Positions 42,073-50,890 of a stretch of 64,000 bases of DNA are shown piece after piece. The stretch is from Streptomyces morookaense. GTDB taxonomy: Bacteria; Actinomycetota; Actinomycetes; Streptomycetales; Streptomycetaceae. The notes below the pieces were generated by a model. The model saw only the letters and a list, made by a program, of their open reading frames with translations, was not told the DNA's origin and searched no databases. Where the stretch lies: assembly GCF_013030945.1 (NCBI RefSeq), contig NZ_JABBXF010000014.1, positions 62,001-126,000 on the forward strand, written 5' to 3'. The position numbers and the translations under genes are program-made. The first letter of the stretch is position 1; the number at the start of each line of letters is the position of its first letter.

Positions 42073-42351
42073 CCGACCGGCGAACGCAGGCGGCCGTCAA
42101 GCAGTCCTGCCAACCGCACGCGCGTGACCGTCAGGTTCTGCCCCGTGGAGAACATGCCGGATCGCGGCGGCCAACGCCGCCACCGGTTACGTCGAGGCCG
42201 TGACGCCCCGACTCACTGTCAGGAGTGCCTGCCGCCCCGGGAGTCGCCCCTCCGGCTCCACGGCCGCCAGTTCGCCTGCATCGTGCCGGGCCCATGCGGC
42301 CCCGCCTCCCGCGACGGGACGCCGACGCGCGAGCCACGATAGGGTCCGCGC

Positions 42352-42864
42352 ATGTCGGATGCGATAGCGACTGCGATCACCGCGGCGGCGGGCCTCGGCG
42401 GCGCGCTTCTCGGCGCGATGCTCCCGCAACGCTACAACGCCCGCGAACGCGCTGCCGAGGCGGAACTCGCCGACCGAAGGCGGTCGTTCGAGGAACGTCG
42501 AGAGGCGTACACGGCAATGAACCGCGCATCCGAGCAGTTCCACACGCTCCTCAAGGACGCTCTGCAGCGCATGCGCGACGGCATCTATACGGAGGAGGAC
42601 CGCAGCCGTCTCGAGGATTCCCGCAGGGAATACCGCGATCACTACGCAGCAGCCCAGATGATCGTCCCGCTGCGGATCATGGAGGCGTCACGGGAGCTCA
42701 ACAAGGTCCTTGCGGGGGTCGACGCAGCGGCCAAACGCATCGACCGCGGCTTCGCGCGCGACGGGGAGAGCGCCGAGCGCCTGCTCATCGAGGTCAAGCA
42801 GGCGGAGCCCCGGATGGTGACGATGCGGACTCTGATGCGGGAGGACCTGGGAATCCGGGACTAG
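42352..42864 (+). CDS. Membrane-anchored coiled-coil hypothetical protein
   Basis: 170 residues. One N-terminal hydrophobic helix (IATAITAAAGLGGALLGAML) followed by charged helical stretches likely to form a coiled coil (AEAELADRRRSFEERREAYT, RRGEED-like region, LIEVKQAEPRMVTMRTLM). A TAGGGT hexamer about 7 bp upstream of the ATG suggests a leaderless transcript. No known family beyond general actinobacterial hypotheticals. The 280 bp before it holds no supported gene. Confidence 0.78.
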   Translation: MSDAIATAITAAAGLGGALLGAMLPQRYNARERAAEAELADRRRSFEERREAYTAMNRASEQFHTLLKDALQRMRDGIYTEEDRSRLEDSRREYRDHYAAAQMIVPLRIMEASRELNKVLAGVDAAAKRIDRGFARDGESAERLLIEVKQAEPRMVTMRTLMREDLGIRD

Positions 42865-43012
42865 GGCGCTTCCGATGGCTCTTGGACGATGCCTCGGAGC
42901 CGGATGACAATCGTGCTTGGCAACGCCCCCGGTGCCTTGAGCACCGGGAGCTCTCGTTTCCGGCCAGTCGTCGGCTGTCCACGAATGACCGTACTGCTCT
43001 GCGGGGCATCGT

Positions 43013-44053
43013 TTACGTCCTGTGCAAGGGCGTGAGCCGGGAGGCGTCCTGCCGAGAGCCTTCGGCATTTGCCGTGGCTTCGGCCCGGCGCAGTCGGCGG
43101 TGTGCTGCCGCCAGCAGGGCCAGCACGCCGAGCATCAACGTCGCGTTGGCGACGTACTTCGCGGCGTACGCCACCTGCCCGTTGGGTTGGACGACGAACG
43201 ACAGGCCCGCGTTGACCACGAGAGCGGAGCCGCTGACGGCCAGGATGTGCATCCGTCCCCACTGGGCCCGGCTCGACCACCGCAGCAGCAGTCCGGCACC
43301 CAGTGACAGGGACAGCACGTCCAGCGCGACCCCTGCCCAGGTCGGAGGGATCAACTGATGCGTGGCCAGCAGGGCCACGGCGGTGCAGGCAGTCAGCCAC
43401 AGAGGCGGCGGGACCCGCCCGGGCATCGGCCTTCTGCGGCGCGGCAGTGTGAAGGCGAGTGCGACGAGGGTCAGCACGATCACTGCGGTGACGCCGAGTT
43501 GGACGGGGCTCGCCATGAACTTCTTGGTGTGCTCCCTGAAGATGACCGCGGCGCCGAGGCAGTACAGCAAGGCCATCACGGCCATGCCGCCCCGGCGCAG
43601 CCACGGGCGGTCGGCGAGCCGTGGGGTGAGGGATTCGACCACGGCGATCGGTGCGGCGAAGCTCCAGATCACATGGCCTGCAAGGAAGTTCAGTGTGTGC
43701 TGGAGGCTGATGCCCAGAACGGGGACGAGGGTGGACGACCGTTCCCGGTCCCAGGACGGCTCGTCGACGAAGTGGGGATTGAACAGGCTCTGGTCGATCA
43801 GTCCGGCCTGGGCAAGCCCGAATGCCGCGCTCAGCAGCAGGATCGTCGGCCAGCCCCGCCCGGTCCGGCGGGCGGCCTCCCGGATCATCACGGCCACGGC
43901 GCCGTAGAGCGGGGCGAGGATGAGCAGCCCCGCGAGCAGTTCCCGCGGACGGCCGATGATCTGGTCGTAGCCGATCAGGTACTCGGCGCAGACCGGGGAG
44001 AGCAGTAACAGCCCCAGTGCCGGTAACCATCGGTGGTGTCGTGCGGTGTGCAA
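43013..44053 (-). CDS. Polytopic membrane protein beside a TetR regulator
   Basis: 346 residues with about nine hydrophobic segments (WLPALGLLLLSPVCAEYLIG, LLAGLLILAPLYGAVAVMI, GVTAVIVLTLVALAFTLP, YVANATLMLGVLALLAAAHR). No transporter signature is recognised. It is divergent from the TetR gene at 44198, with a palindromic operator between them, so it is probably induced by whatever ligand TetR senses. It could be an efflux-related or envelope protein. Confidence 0.85.
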   Translation of the reverse strand: MHTARHHRWLPALGLLLLSPVCAEYLIGYDQIIGRPRELLAGLLILAPLYGAVAVMIREAARRTGRGWPTILLLSAAFGLAQAGLIDQSLFNPHFVDEPSWDRERSSTLVPVLGISLQHTLNFLAGHVIWSFAAPIAVVESLTPRLADRPWLRRGGMAVMALLYCLGAAVIFREHTKKFMASPVQLGVTAVIVLTLVALAFTLPRRRRPMPGRVPPPLWLTACTAVALLATHQLIPPTWAGVALDVLSLSLGAGLLLRWSSRAQWGRMHILAVSGSALVVNAGLSFVVQPNGQVAYAAKYVANATLMLGVLALLAAAHRRLRRAEATANAEGSRQDASRLTPLHRT

Positions 44054-44110
44054 GGTGCGTTCCCTTCCCGAGCCGGTCCGGGCGGAGCGGCTGAAGCAGC
44101 TCCATCATAA

Positions 44111-44124
44111 ACCGAGTGCTCGGT
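44111..44124. promoter_or_regulatory. Putative TetR operator
   Basis: ACCGAGTGCTCGGT, a perfect 6-bp inverted repeat with 2-bp spacer, between the divergent membrane protein and TetR genes. An AT-rich stretch (CTATTAAT) follows within 10 bp and could be part of the rightward promoter. Confidence 0.75.
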
Positions 44125-44197
44125 CTATTAATGTCGGCCGGCCGCCGCCGGGGCGTAGTCTCTGATCGCAGCCCCGGACAGAACAGAGAAGGACGTC

Positions 44198-44809
44198 ATG
44201 AGGACGGTCGACCCGGCCAAGCACCAGGCACGGAAGCGGCACATCGTGGACGCCGCGACGGTGCTCTTCGCCACCAAGGGCTTCGAGCGCACCACGACGG
44301 CCGAAATCTGCAAGGCGGCCGGCATGAGTGCCGGCAACCTCTTCCACTACTTCCCCAACAAACGAGCCGTTTTCCTCGCCGTCTTCGAGGACGACCGGGA
44401 CGACAAGGCAGAACGCCTGGTGCAGGCCCAGTCCGCCGAGGACCCGTGGCAAGCCCTGCTGGAGGTCGTCGACCTCCTCGCCGCACCGGCAGCGGAGCCG
44501 CTGGCACCACCGTTGGTCATGGAAGCGATGGTTCAGGCGTACCGGGATCCCGAACTCGAAGCGGTACTGAGCCGCAGCAACGCCGAGGAACACGCCACGG
44601 TCGCCGCACTGATCAGGAAGGCCGCCGCCACCGGACAGGTCGACCCCGGCCTCGACCCGGACGGCGCCGCCTCGTGGGTCCTGGCCATGGTCGCCTCCCT
44701 CTACACCAGTGCCGCCGGCGACCCCGCCTTCAAACCGGCCGAGCAACTGCCCACCCTCCGGCTCATCCTGCAAAGGTTCCTCCGTGCAGGGCCGAAGGAA
44801 TCGAGCTGA
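44198..44809 (+). CDS. TetR/AcrR family transcriptional regulator
   Basis: 203 residues, ATG preceded by GAAGGACGTC. HTH: KRHIVDAATVLFATKGFERT, TTAEICKAAGMSAGNLFHYF and PNKRAVFLAVFEDD. The C-terminal domain is of the common TetR_C type. It probably represses itself and the divergent membrane protein gene through the operator at 44111. Confidence 0.95.
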   Translation: MRTVDPAKHQARKRHIVDAATVLFATKGFERTTTAEICKAAGMSAGNLFHYFPNKRAVFLAVFEDDRDDKAERLVQAQSAEDPWQALLEVVDLLAAPAAEPLAPPLVMEAMVQAYRDPELEAVLSRSNAEEHATVAALIRKAAATGQVDPGLDPDGAASWVLAMVASLYTSAAGDPAFKPAEQLPTLRLILQRFLRAGPKESS

Positions 44810-44829
44810 CCCCTCTTGCCCGAGGGGTC
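44808..44829 (+). terminator. Terminator of the TetR gene
   Basis: GACCCCTC and GAGGGGTC pair around TTGCCC, overlapping the last bases of the TetR stop codon. Confidence 0.7.
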
Positions 44830-44894
44830 GTTGGCCGGCTCAGGCATCAATATGTCGGCAGCGACCAGCACATGCCGCCGATACCCTGCACTCC

Positions 44895-45507
44895 GTGATC
44901 AACTCAACTGTGGGCCTTGACGACACCGAGGTGGCGATAGCCGCGGCCCGTGCCGGTGCGGAGGTCGTACGCGCCAGGTACGGGCAGCGGCATGCCCGCG
45001 TCGACAAGGGAGCCGGGGATTTCGCCACCGAAGCCGATGTGGCAGCCGAGGAGGTGATCCTGGGCGTCATCCGTGCTGCGCGGCCCGAGGACGCCGTCCT
45101 CGGTGAGGAGGGCGGGCAGCGGGGTTCGGCCGGATCGGCACGGCAGTGGTTGGTGGACCCGCTGTGCGGCACCCTCAACTACGCTGTCGGCAATATGCTG
45201 GTGGCCGTCAACGTGACACTGCGCAATGGCCCGGCGGCGGTGGCGGATCCGTTCAGCGGCGAGGTGTTTTTCACCGACGGTGAGACTGCTCGGCTTCGGC
45301 ATGACGGACGCGATACGCAGCTGGCGCCGACAGCGGCCACCCGGCTGGTGGACGTGAACCTGGATCCGCCCTTGCGTCGTGACCGGAATCGACGGCGCCC
45401 CGATCGGGTCGGCGGGCCGAGGGCTTCTCGTGACCGCGGACGCCGAGACCCACGGGCTGCTGCTCTCAATGATCCGCAGCCGAGGCGAAGTTGCCGAGGG
45501 CCGTTGA
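44895..45507 (+). pseudogene. Inositol monophosphatase family, internally deleted and frameshifted
   Basis: The first ~158 codons (start GTG 44895) encode the N-terminal part of an IMPase-like protein: DFATEADVAAEEVILGVIRA, LGEEGG and WLVDPLCGTLNYAVGNMLVA. After VDVNLDPP the frame turns into Arg-rich noise, while one frame over the C-terminal end reappears: CVVTGIDGAPIGSAGRGLLV then TADAETHGLLLSMI to a TGA at 45505. About 60 residues with the central strands and a metal-binding Asp are missing. The active-site DPLDGT also reads DPLCGT. So the gene lost an internal piece and cannot make a whole enzyme. Confidence 0.8.
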
Positions 45508-45557
45508 GGTGAGCTCATTTCAGGGGCCCGGCGGCAACGTACCTCGATCCGCCCCCC

Positions 45558-46040
45558 TCACCCCTCGGCGCTCAGAATCATGAAGTTCTCGGGGTTCGGT
45601 ACGGGGGTGAATCCGGCCTTCGCGTAGACCACGTGCGCGTCGCGGGTCGACAGCAGCACGCGCTTGAGCCGATAGGGGGCAAGGTGGTCGCGAATCGCCG
45701 TGGCAAGCCACGTTCCGAGCCCCTTGCCGCGGTGGGCGGGGGCGACGTAGACGTCGCAAAGCCAAGCGAAGGTGGCACGGTCGGTAATCACGCGAGCGTA
45801 GGCAGCCTGGTCTCCGCCGACGTCGTAGACGGCGAAGTTCAGCGAGCCGCGCGCCGACTCCTCGACAGTCTCCCGAGTGCGCCCCAGGGCCCAGAACGCG
45901 TCTGTCGAGAGCCAACGGTGCACTAGTTCCAGGTCGAGGCGATCCGGGTCCGTAGAGAGCTCGTACCCGTCGATTCCACCGCTGGTGATCACGGAGCGGC
46001 AGCGTATCCGTGGGGCTTGGTTTTTCCAAGTGATTGTCAT
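45558..46040 (-). CDS. GNAT family N-acetyltransferase
   Basis: 160 residues. Acetyl-CoA site motif A is WLCDVYVAPAHRGKGLGTWL, followed by VLLSTRDAHVVYAKAGFTPV. The start at 46040 overlaps the stop of the EamA gene (ATGA), which favours it over the GTG at 45992. It is the last gene of the leftward operon. Substrate unknown; amino-acid or amine acetylation is typical for this size. Confidence 0.9.
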   Translation of the reverse strand: MTITWKNQAPRIRCRSVITSGGIDGYELSTDPDRLDLELVHRWLSTDAFWALGRTRETVEESARGSLNFAVYDVGGDQAAYARVITDRATFAWLCDVYVAPAHRGKGLGTWLATAIRDHLAPYRLKRVLLSTRDAHVVYAKAGFTPVPNPENFMILSAEG

Positions 46041-47023
46041 GCCAAATGAGATGATTTCTCAGCACCCTCGCCCGCACCGCCCCGCACCGCGGCCCTGTTG
46101 AACAGATACGACCCCACCAGCACGCCCGCAATCACCAGCAACCCACCCCACAACTCATGGAACGTGGGCCCTCGTCCCTCCCACACCAGATTGAAGCCGG
46201 CGCCGAACACCGCCTCCATGCCGATCACCGGGCCCATGACCGTGGCCGGCAACAGCCGTGAGGCGATGTTCCAGAACCACGTCGCGCACCACGAGCCCAG
46301 CAGCGCCAGTGCCGCGCACCACAGCACGAACGGCCACAGGGTGCCTGGGTCCGAGAACGGCGACGGGCCGGAACCGGACCTCGCCAGCGGCACCAGGAAC
46401 AGGGCGCCGCCGAAGGCGCCCAGGCCGATGCAGGCCGTCCATGTGGTGTTGTCCACCGCAGAACGCACGCGCTTGAGGACCATGCGGTTCGCCACGACGA
46501 AATAGGACCAGGCCACACTCGCCCCGAAGCCCAGCGCGGCGCCCACCAGCAGGTCGCGTTCGCTGCCCGACCTGAGCGCGGACGCGCCGGAGTTCACCAG
46601 GAGAAGCCCCGCCGAGATCATCGCGACCGGGAGCAGCAGCCTGCGCCACTCCAGTACCTTCTCCAGTGCGTTCGAGGCGAGGGTGACGAGGAGCGGGATC
46701 AGGCCCGTCAGTGTGGACGCGAGCACCCCGCCGCCGGTCGCCGAGGACAGCGACAGGAGCAAGTAGAAGCCGATGTAGCCCACCACCCCCAGGTGGAGGG
46801 CCGTCAGGACGGACCGCAGGCCCAGTTCGCGCAGGCCGCTGCGGCGCGTGAACAGCACGGCCGCGGACATCAGTCCGAACACCGTGTAGCGGCCCACGAC
46901 CAGGTAGTACACGTTCACCGGCGCGACCGCCGCCGGGCCGAGAAACGTGAAGCCCCACAGGGCCGTTGCCGCGAGCGCCGACAACAGCCCCACGGCGAGC
47001 GAGCGGGGCGCCATGACGGTCAT
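46037..47023 (-). CDS. EamA/DMT family transporter
   Basis: 328 residues from the ATG at 47023 (GAGG 8 bp upstream). Two five-helix EamA repeats: GLLSALAATALWGFTFLGPA and LGFGASVAWSYFVVANRMVL begin each half, with ten predicted membrane helices. EamA proteins mostly export amino acids and small metabolites. It lies 28 bp downstream of the penicillin-acylase-like gene, so it may export the cluster product. Confidence 0.92.
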   Translation of the reverse strand: MTVMAPRSLAVGLLSALAATALWGFTFLGPAAVAPVNVYYLVVGRYTVFGLMSAAVLFTRRSGLRELGLRSVLTALHLGVVGYIGFYLLLSLSSATGGGVLASTLTGLIPLLVTLASNALEKVLEWRRLLLPVAMISAGLLLVNSGASALRSGSERDLLVGAALGFGASVAWSYFVVANRMVLKRVRSAVDNTTWTACIGLGAFGGALFLVPLARSGSGPSPFSDPGTLWPFVLWCAALALLGSWCATWFWNIASRLLPATVMGPVIGMEAVFGAGFNLVWEGRGPTFHELWGGLLVIAGVLVGSYLFNRAAVRGGAGEGAEKSSHLA

Positions 47024-47051
47024 GAGTGCACCTCTTCCCCAATGAGCCAGG

Positions 47052-49388
47052 TCAGCCGTGCGCCTGCGCCACCGGGGTGAGGACGGTGCGGGTGCGGGTG
47101 TGCGCCTCGACTGCTTTCCTGCTGTAGTGGAGCGGGAACGACCGGTCCTCGCTCCAGTCCGGATACAGATCATCCCAGTGTGCGGCACCCGGGCGGCCGG
47201 ACTGGCCGGGGCTGTTCATGGCGCGCGAGTTGTCCCAGCCCCCGACGTCCACCACGATGCGGAAGCTCGCTCCCTCGTCCTGGGCGAAGTGCCGGTCGTA
47301 GCCCGTGCTCATCACCGTGTCCCCGCTGCCCCCGCGTTCCCGGCGCGGCAGCCGCCCCCGGTGCCGGCCGAGGCGGCCGGCCAGCGGGTGCGCCGGTGCG
47401 GCATGGTGCAGGGCTCCCCAGCGCCAGCGGGCCGGGTCGTCGTCCCCGAGCAGATCCGCGGTCTCGCGCCGGGCCTCCCGCAACGAGCGCGTCAGCAGCA
47501 CGTCCAGCGTGCTGCGGTCGTCTCGGCGCAGCGCCTCCAACAGGGCGATGTCGGTTCGGACGTCCACGCCGACCACCTCATCGGCCAGCAACCGCCGCAT
47601 CGCCTCCGGCACCCGGTCCGGTGCCACGAGTGCGGACAGCGCGTGGCGCAGCAGCGCCGGGCGCAGGTGGCGGCGCGACCACACCTCGTAGAACGCCGCC
47701 GCAGCGGAATCGACCGTCTCGTCGCCGTCCCACGCGCGCAACAGCCCGACCACCCCGGCCACTTGCGCACCGGGCTCGTAGCCGTCCAGAGCCGCGCCCA
47801 GCACCCGGCCCGCAGCCAGGTTCACCGTGTCGCCCTGCAACCGCACGCAGTCCGCCACGGTCACCGCCGTCGCCTCGCGCAGGACCTCGGCGATGCGGTC
47901 GTACCGGAAGCGGTGGTCCCAGTCGAAGGCGACGGGGCACCGGTCGTGCGGGAAGTCCGCGGGCAGGTTCATCTCGTTGGCGCTGGCGAACCAGCCCTCC
48001 GGGGGATTCCGTACGGACGGCAGTCTGTCCGGTGCGACGTGGCCGGACCATTCGTACCGCCCGTCGCCGGGGACCGGGAGCGTGCCGTCCCAGCCCCGCC
48101 GCAGGGGGACGCGTCCCGCGGGGCGCCAGCCGATCGTGCCGTCCGGTGTCGCGTAGACGACGTTCTCGCCGGGGGTCCCCCAGCGGTCGAGCGCGTCGAC
48201 GAACGCGTCGGCGGTGCGGGCCCGGAGCCATTCCAGGCTGCCGAGGTACGGGGCCGTGCCGGGTTCCAGCCATGCCGCCCGGACGGCGAACGCGGTGTGC
48301 CGGTCCGGGTCGGTGTGGACGACCGGTCCGTGCCGCGTGAAGCGCAGCTCCACGTCGACCGGTTCGCCGCCCGCCACGTCGATCGTCTCCCGGACGACCC
48401 GCATCGGCTCCCAGCGGCCGGCGTAGCGGTACTCGTCGGGGGCGCCGGGGCGGGTCTCGTAGACGTAGAGGTCCTCCTGGTCGATCGCGAAGATCGTCAC
48501 CCCGAAGGCGACGTGCCCGTTGTGCCCGATCGACAGGCCGGGCAGTACGGGTTCGCCGGCGCCGATGGCGTCGAGGCCCGGTGCCGAGAGGTGGACGAGG
48601 TAGCGGAGGGAGGGCACGGTGATCGCGCGATGCGGGTCGTTGGCGAGCAACGGGCGCCCGGTGGCGGTCCGTTGCGCGCCGATCACCCAGTTGTTGCTGC
48701 CTTCCGGACGGGTGTGCGGAGACGAAGGGCTGTCATCGGTGAAGTCCACCGGTGCGGTCGCCCGCCGGTAGTCGGCGAGGACGTCGTCGGGGATCAGCGA
48801 TAGATCGAGTCCGTCGGGGACGCGCAGGCGCCGCCACGGCTCGCGTACCCTGCGCAGCTCCTCCACCTCGGGGCCGAAGTCCCGCAGGGTACGCGCACGG
48901 GCGACCTCCTGCTCGACGTTGCCGAACAGGCCGTGGCTGCGGATGACGGCGACGTCCCGTGGTTCCCATCGCGCCGGCCGGTACCCGAGCTCCCGGAATT
49001 CGGCCGGCAGCAGTTCGGGCCGCTGCTCGCACAACTCCACGTAGGCATTGATGCCGTCGGTGAAGGCACGGGCCACGCGTTCGGTTCCCGGACCGTACGC
49101 CGACCACTCGGCGTCCATGTCACCCCGGTAGAGGAACAGCCGTGCCGCCCGGTCCCGGGCCACGAACCGTTCCCCGAAGACCTCGGACAGTCTGCCGAGA
49201 CCGCGGCGGCGCCACAGGTCCAGCTGGAACAGCCGGTCCCGGGCGGCCTGGAAGCCCTGCGCGCGGAACAGATCGTCCTCGGAACGTGCGTACAGGTGCG
49301 GTACGCCGTGGTCGTCGACCAGGATCTCCACCGGCTCGGCCAGCCCCGGGACCGGGTACTCATCGTCGTACTCCTCGCCGGGCTTCAT
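47052..49388 (-). CDS. Penicillin acylase family (Ntn) hydrolase
   Basis: 778 residues from the ATG at 49388, which overlaps the upstream decarboxylase stop. Family pattern: VEILVDDHGVPHLYARSEDD (alpha chain), RPEGSNNWVIGAQRTATGRP with the Ser that becomes the N-terminal nucleophile after self-cleavage, GLSIGHNGHVAFGVTIFAID and GWFASANEMNLP. There is no signal peptide, so processing and action would be cytoplasmic, unlike most family members. It might remove an acyl or aminoacyl protecting group at a late biosynthetic step. Confidence 0.92.
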   Translation of the reverse strand: MKPGEEYDDEYPVPGLAEPVEILVDDHGVPHLYARSEDDLFRAQGFQAARDRLFQLDLWRRRGLGRLSEVFGERFVARDRAARLFLYRGDMDAEWSAYGPGTERVARAFTDGINAYVELCEQRPELLPAEFRELGYRPARWEPRDVAVIRSHGLFGNVEQEVARARTLRDFGPEVEELRRVREPWRRLRVPDGLDLSLIPDDVLADYRRATAPVDFTDDSPSSPHTRPEGSNNWVIGAQRTATGRPLLANDPHRAITVPSLRYLVHLSAPGLDAIGAGEPVLPGLSIGHNGHVAFGVTIFAIDQEDLYVYETRPGAPDEYRYAGRWEPMRVVRETIDVAGGEPVDVELRFTRHGPVVHTDPDRHTAFAVRAAWLEPGTAPYLGSLEWLRARTADAFVDALDRWGTPGENVVYATPDGTIGWRPAGRVPLRRGWDGTLPVPGDGRYEWSGHVAPDRLPSVRNPPEGWFASANEMNLPADFPHDRCPVAFDWDHRFRYDRIAEVLREATAVTVADCVRLQGDTVNLAAGRVLGAALDGYEPGAQVAGVVGLLRAWDGDETVDSAAAAFYEVWSRRHLRPALLRHALSALVAPDRVPEAMRRLLADEVVGVDVRTDIALLEALRRDDRSTLDVLLTRSLREARRETADLLGDDDPARWRWGALHHAAPAHPLAGRLGRHRGRLPRRERGGSGDTVMSTGYDRHFAQDEGASFRIVVDVGGWDNSRAMNSPGQSGRPGAAHWDDLYPDWSEDRSFPLHYSRKAVEAHTRTRTVLTPVAQAHG

Positions 49389-50878
49389 CCCGGTTCCCCG
49401 GCCCGCAGCGCGGCGCCGGCCGACAGCACCTCGCGGACGAGGAAGTCGAAGTCCGCGAGCGTCGAACGGTGGTTGTTGTCGGCCACGCGGATCACGAACT
49501 TGCCGTCGAGCACCGTGTGCGACGGCATGGCCAGGCCCTCGGTCTGCAGCCGGGACAGGACGGCCCGGTTGACGCGGTCCAGGTCCTCGGGTCCGGCACC
49601 CGGCCAGACGTAGCGGAAGCACACCACGTTGAGGTCGCTGCGCGAGACGAGTTCCAGATGGTCGTCGGCCTCGACGAGCTCCGCCAGGTGGGCGGCCTGG
49701 GCGATGTTGCCCTCGATGGCCCGGGCGAAGGCGTCGATGCCGTGCGTCTTGAGCGCGAACCACACCTTCAACGCCCGGAAGCGCCGGGACTGTTCGATGC
49801 CGCGGTCGGCGAAGGACAGCGCGTAGGACGCAGGTCCCCCGGCCGTCTTGCTGATGTAGTCCGCGTGCGAGGCGAAGGCCGCCTCCAGCGCCCCGGCCTG
49901 CCGGGTGAGGACGCAGCTGACGTCGAACGGCATGTACAGCCACTTGTGCAGGTCGAAGACGAGGGAGTCGGCCTCGGTCAGCCCGAACAGCAACGCCCGG
50001 TGCGACGGCAGGAGCTGGGCGAACGCCCCGAAGGCGCCGTCGACATGGAACCAGAGGTTCTCCTCCCGGGCGACCGCCAGCAGGTCGTCCAGCGGGTCGA
50101 CGGCCCCGGTGTTGACGGTGCCGGCGTTCCCGACCACGCACAGGGGGTGCAGCCCCGCGTCCCGGTCCGCGCGGATCGCGGCCCGCAGGGCACGGACGTC
50201 GATGCGGCGGCCGTGGTCCACCGGGATCTGGCGGAAGAAGCGGCTCCCGATGCCGAGCAGTTCGACCGCCTTCTCCAGCGAGTGGTGCGTCTCCGTGGAT
50301 CCGTAGACGGTGAGCTGCGCGCCGCCGGCGAGGATGCCCTCGCGCCGGATGTCCGCGGCCGGCCCCTTCGCGCGGCGCGCGGCGGCCAGGGCGGTGATCT
50401 GCCCCATGGACGCGCCGCTCGTCAGCAGCCCGGAGCCGTCGGCAGGCCAGTGCAGGGCCTCCTGGAGCCAGGAGATCACCTGCTGTTCGACCATCATCGC
50501 GGCGTTCTCGCCCGAACCGAGCGTGCAGTTGATGAGGGAGGCGAGGAGGTCGCCGTAGGCGGCGACGGGCACGCCGGACCCGTTGGCCCAGCCCCAGAAG
50601 CGGGGGTGGATGTTGCCGCGGGGGAACGGCAGGACGGTGGCCCGGAATTCCTCGTACACCTCGTCCATCGGGATGCCCGTGTGCGGCAGCCCGGTGCCGA
50701 GGGCGGCGCGCACCGGGCCGGGGACCGGCTGCCACACGGGCCGGTCGCGGAGGCCGGCAAGGAAGTCGGCCATGTCGTCGACGATGCGTTTGCCGAGGGC
50801 CCGGAACTCCTCCCAGTCGGCGGGGTCGAGCGGGGCGGGGTCGGTGGGGTCGGTCGGGTCGATGGGGTGCCGGTTCAT
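49385..50878 (-). CDS. PLP-dependent group II amino acid decarboxylase
   Basis: 497 residues. Family features: NIHPRFWGWANGSGVPVAAY, LLTSGASMGQITALAAARRA, VVGNAGTVNTGAVDPLDDLL, FHVDGAFGAF and the PLP lysine in SLVFDLHKWLYMPFDVSC. It resembles aromatic and diaminobutyrate decarboxylases; the substrate cannot be read. It has 4-bp overlap with the penicillin-acylase gene and is 12 bp downstream of the FAD oxidoreductase gene. Confidence 0.93.
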   Translation of the reverse strand: MNRHPIDPTDPTDPAPLDPADWEEFRALGKRIVDDMADFLAGLRDRPVWQPVPGPVRAALGTGLPHTGIPMDEVYEEFRATVLPFPRGNIHPRFWGWANGSGVPVAAYGDLLASLINCTLGSGENAAMMVEQQVISWLQEALHWPADGSGLLTSGASMGQITALAAARRAKGPAADIRREGILAGGAQLTVYGSTETHHSLEKAVELLGIGSRFFRQIPVDHGRRIDVRALRAAIRADRDAGLHPLCVVGNAGTVNTGAVDPLDDLLAVAREENLWFHVDGAFGAFAQLLPSHRALLFGLTEADSLVFDLHKWLYMPFDVSCVLTRQAGALEAAFASHADYISKTAGGPASYALSFADRGIEQSRRFRALKVWFALKTHGIDAFARAIEGNIAQAAHLAELVEADDHLELVSRSDLNVVCFRYVWPGAGPEDLDRVNRAVLSRLQTEGLAMPSHTVLDGKFVIRVADNNHRSTLADFDFLVREVLSAGAALRAGEPG

Positions 50879-50890
50879 ATGTGGTGGTCC

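Noticed and set aside
44895..45507. Intact inositol monophosphatase gene
   Set aside because: The frame breaks after VDVNLDPP and the normal C-terminal end appears in another frame with central residues missing.
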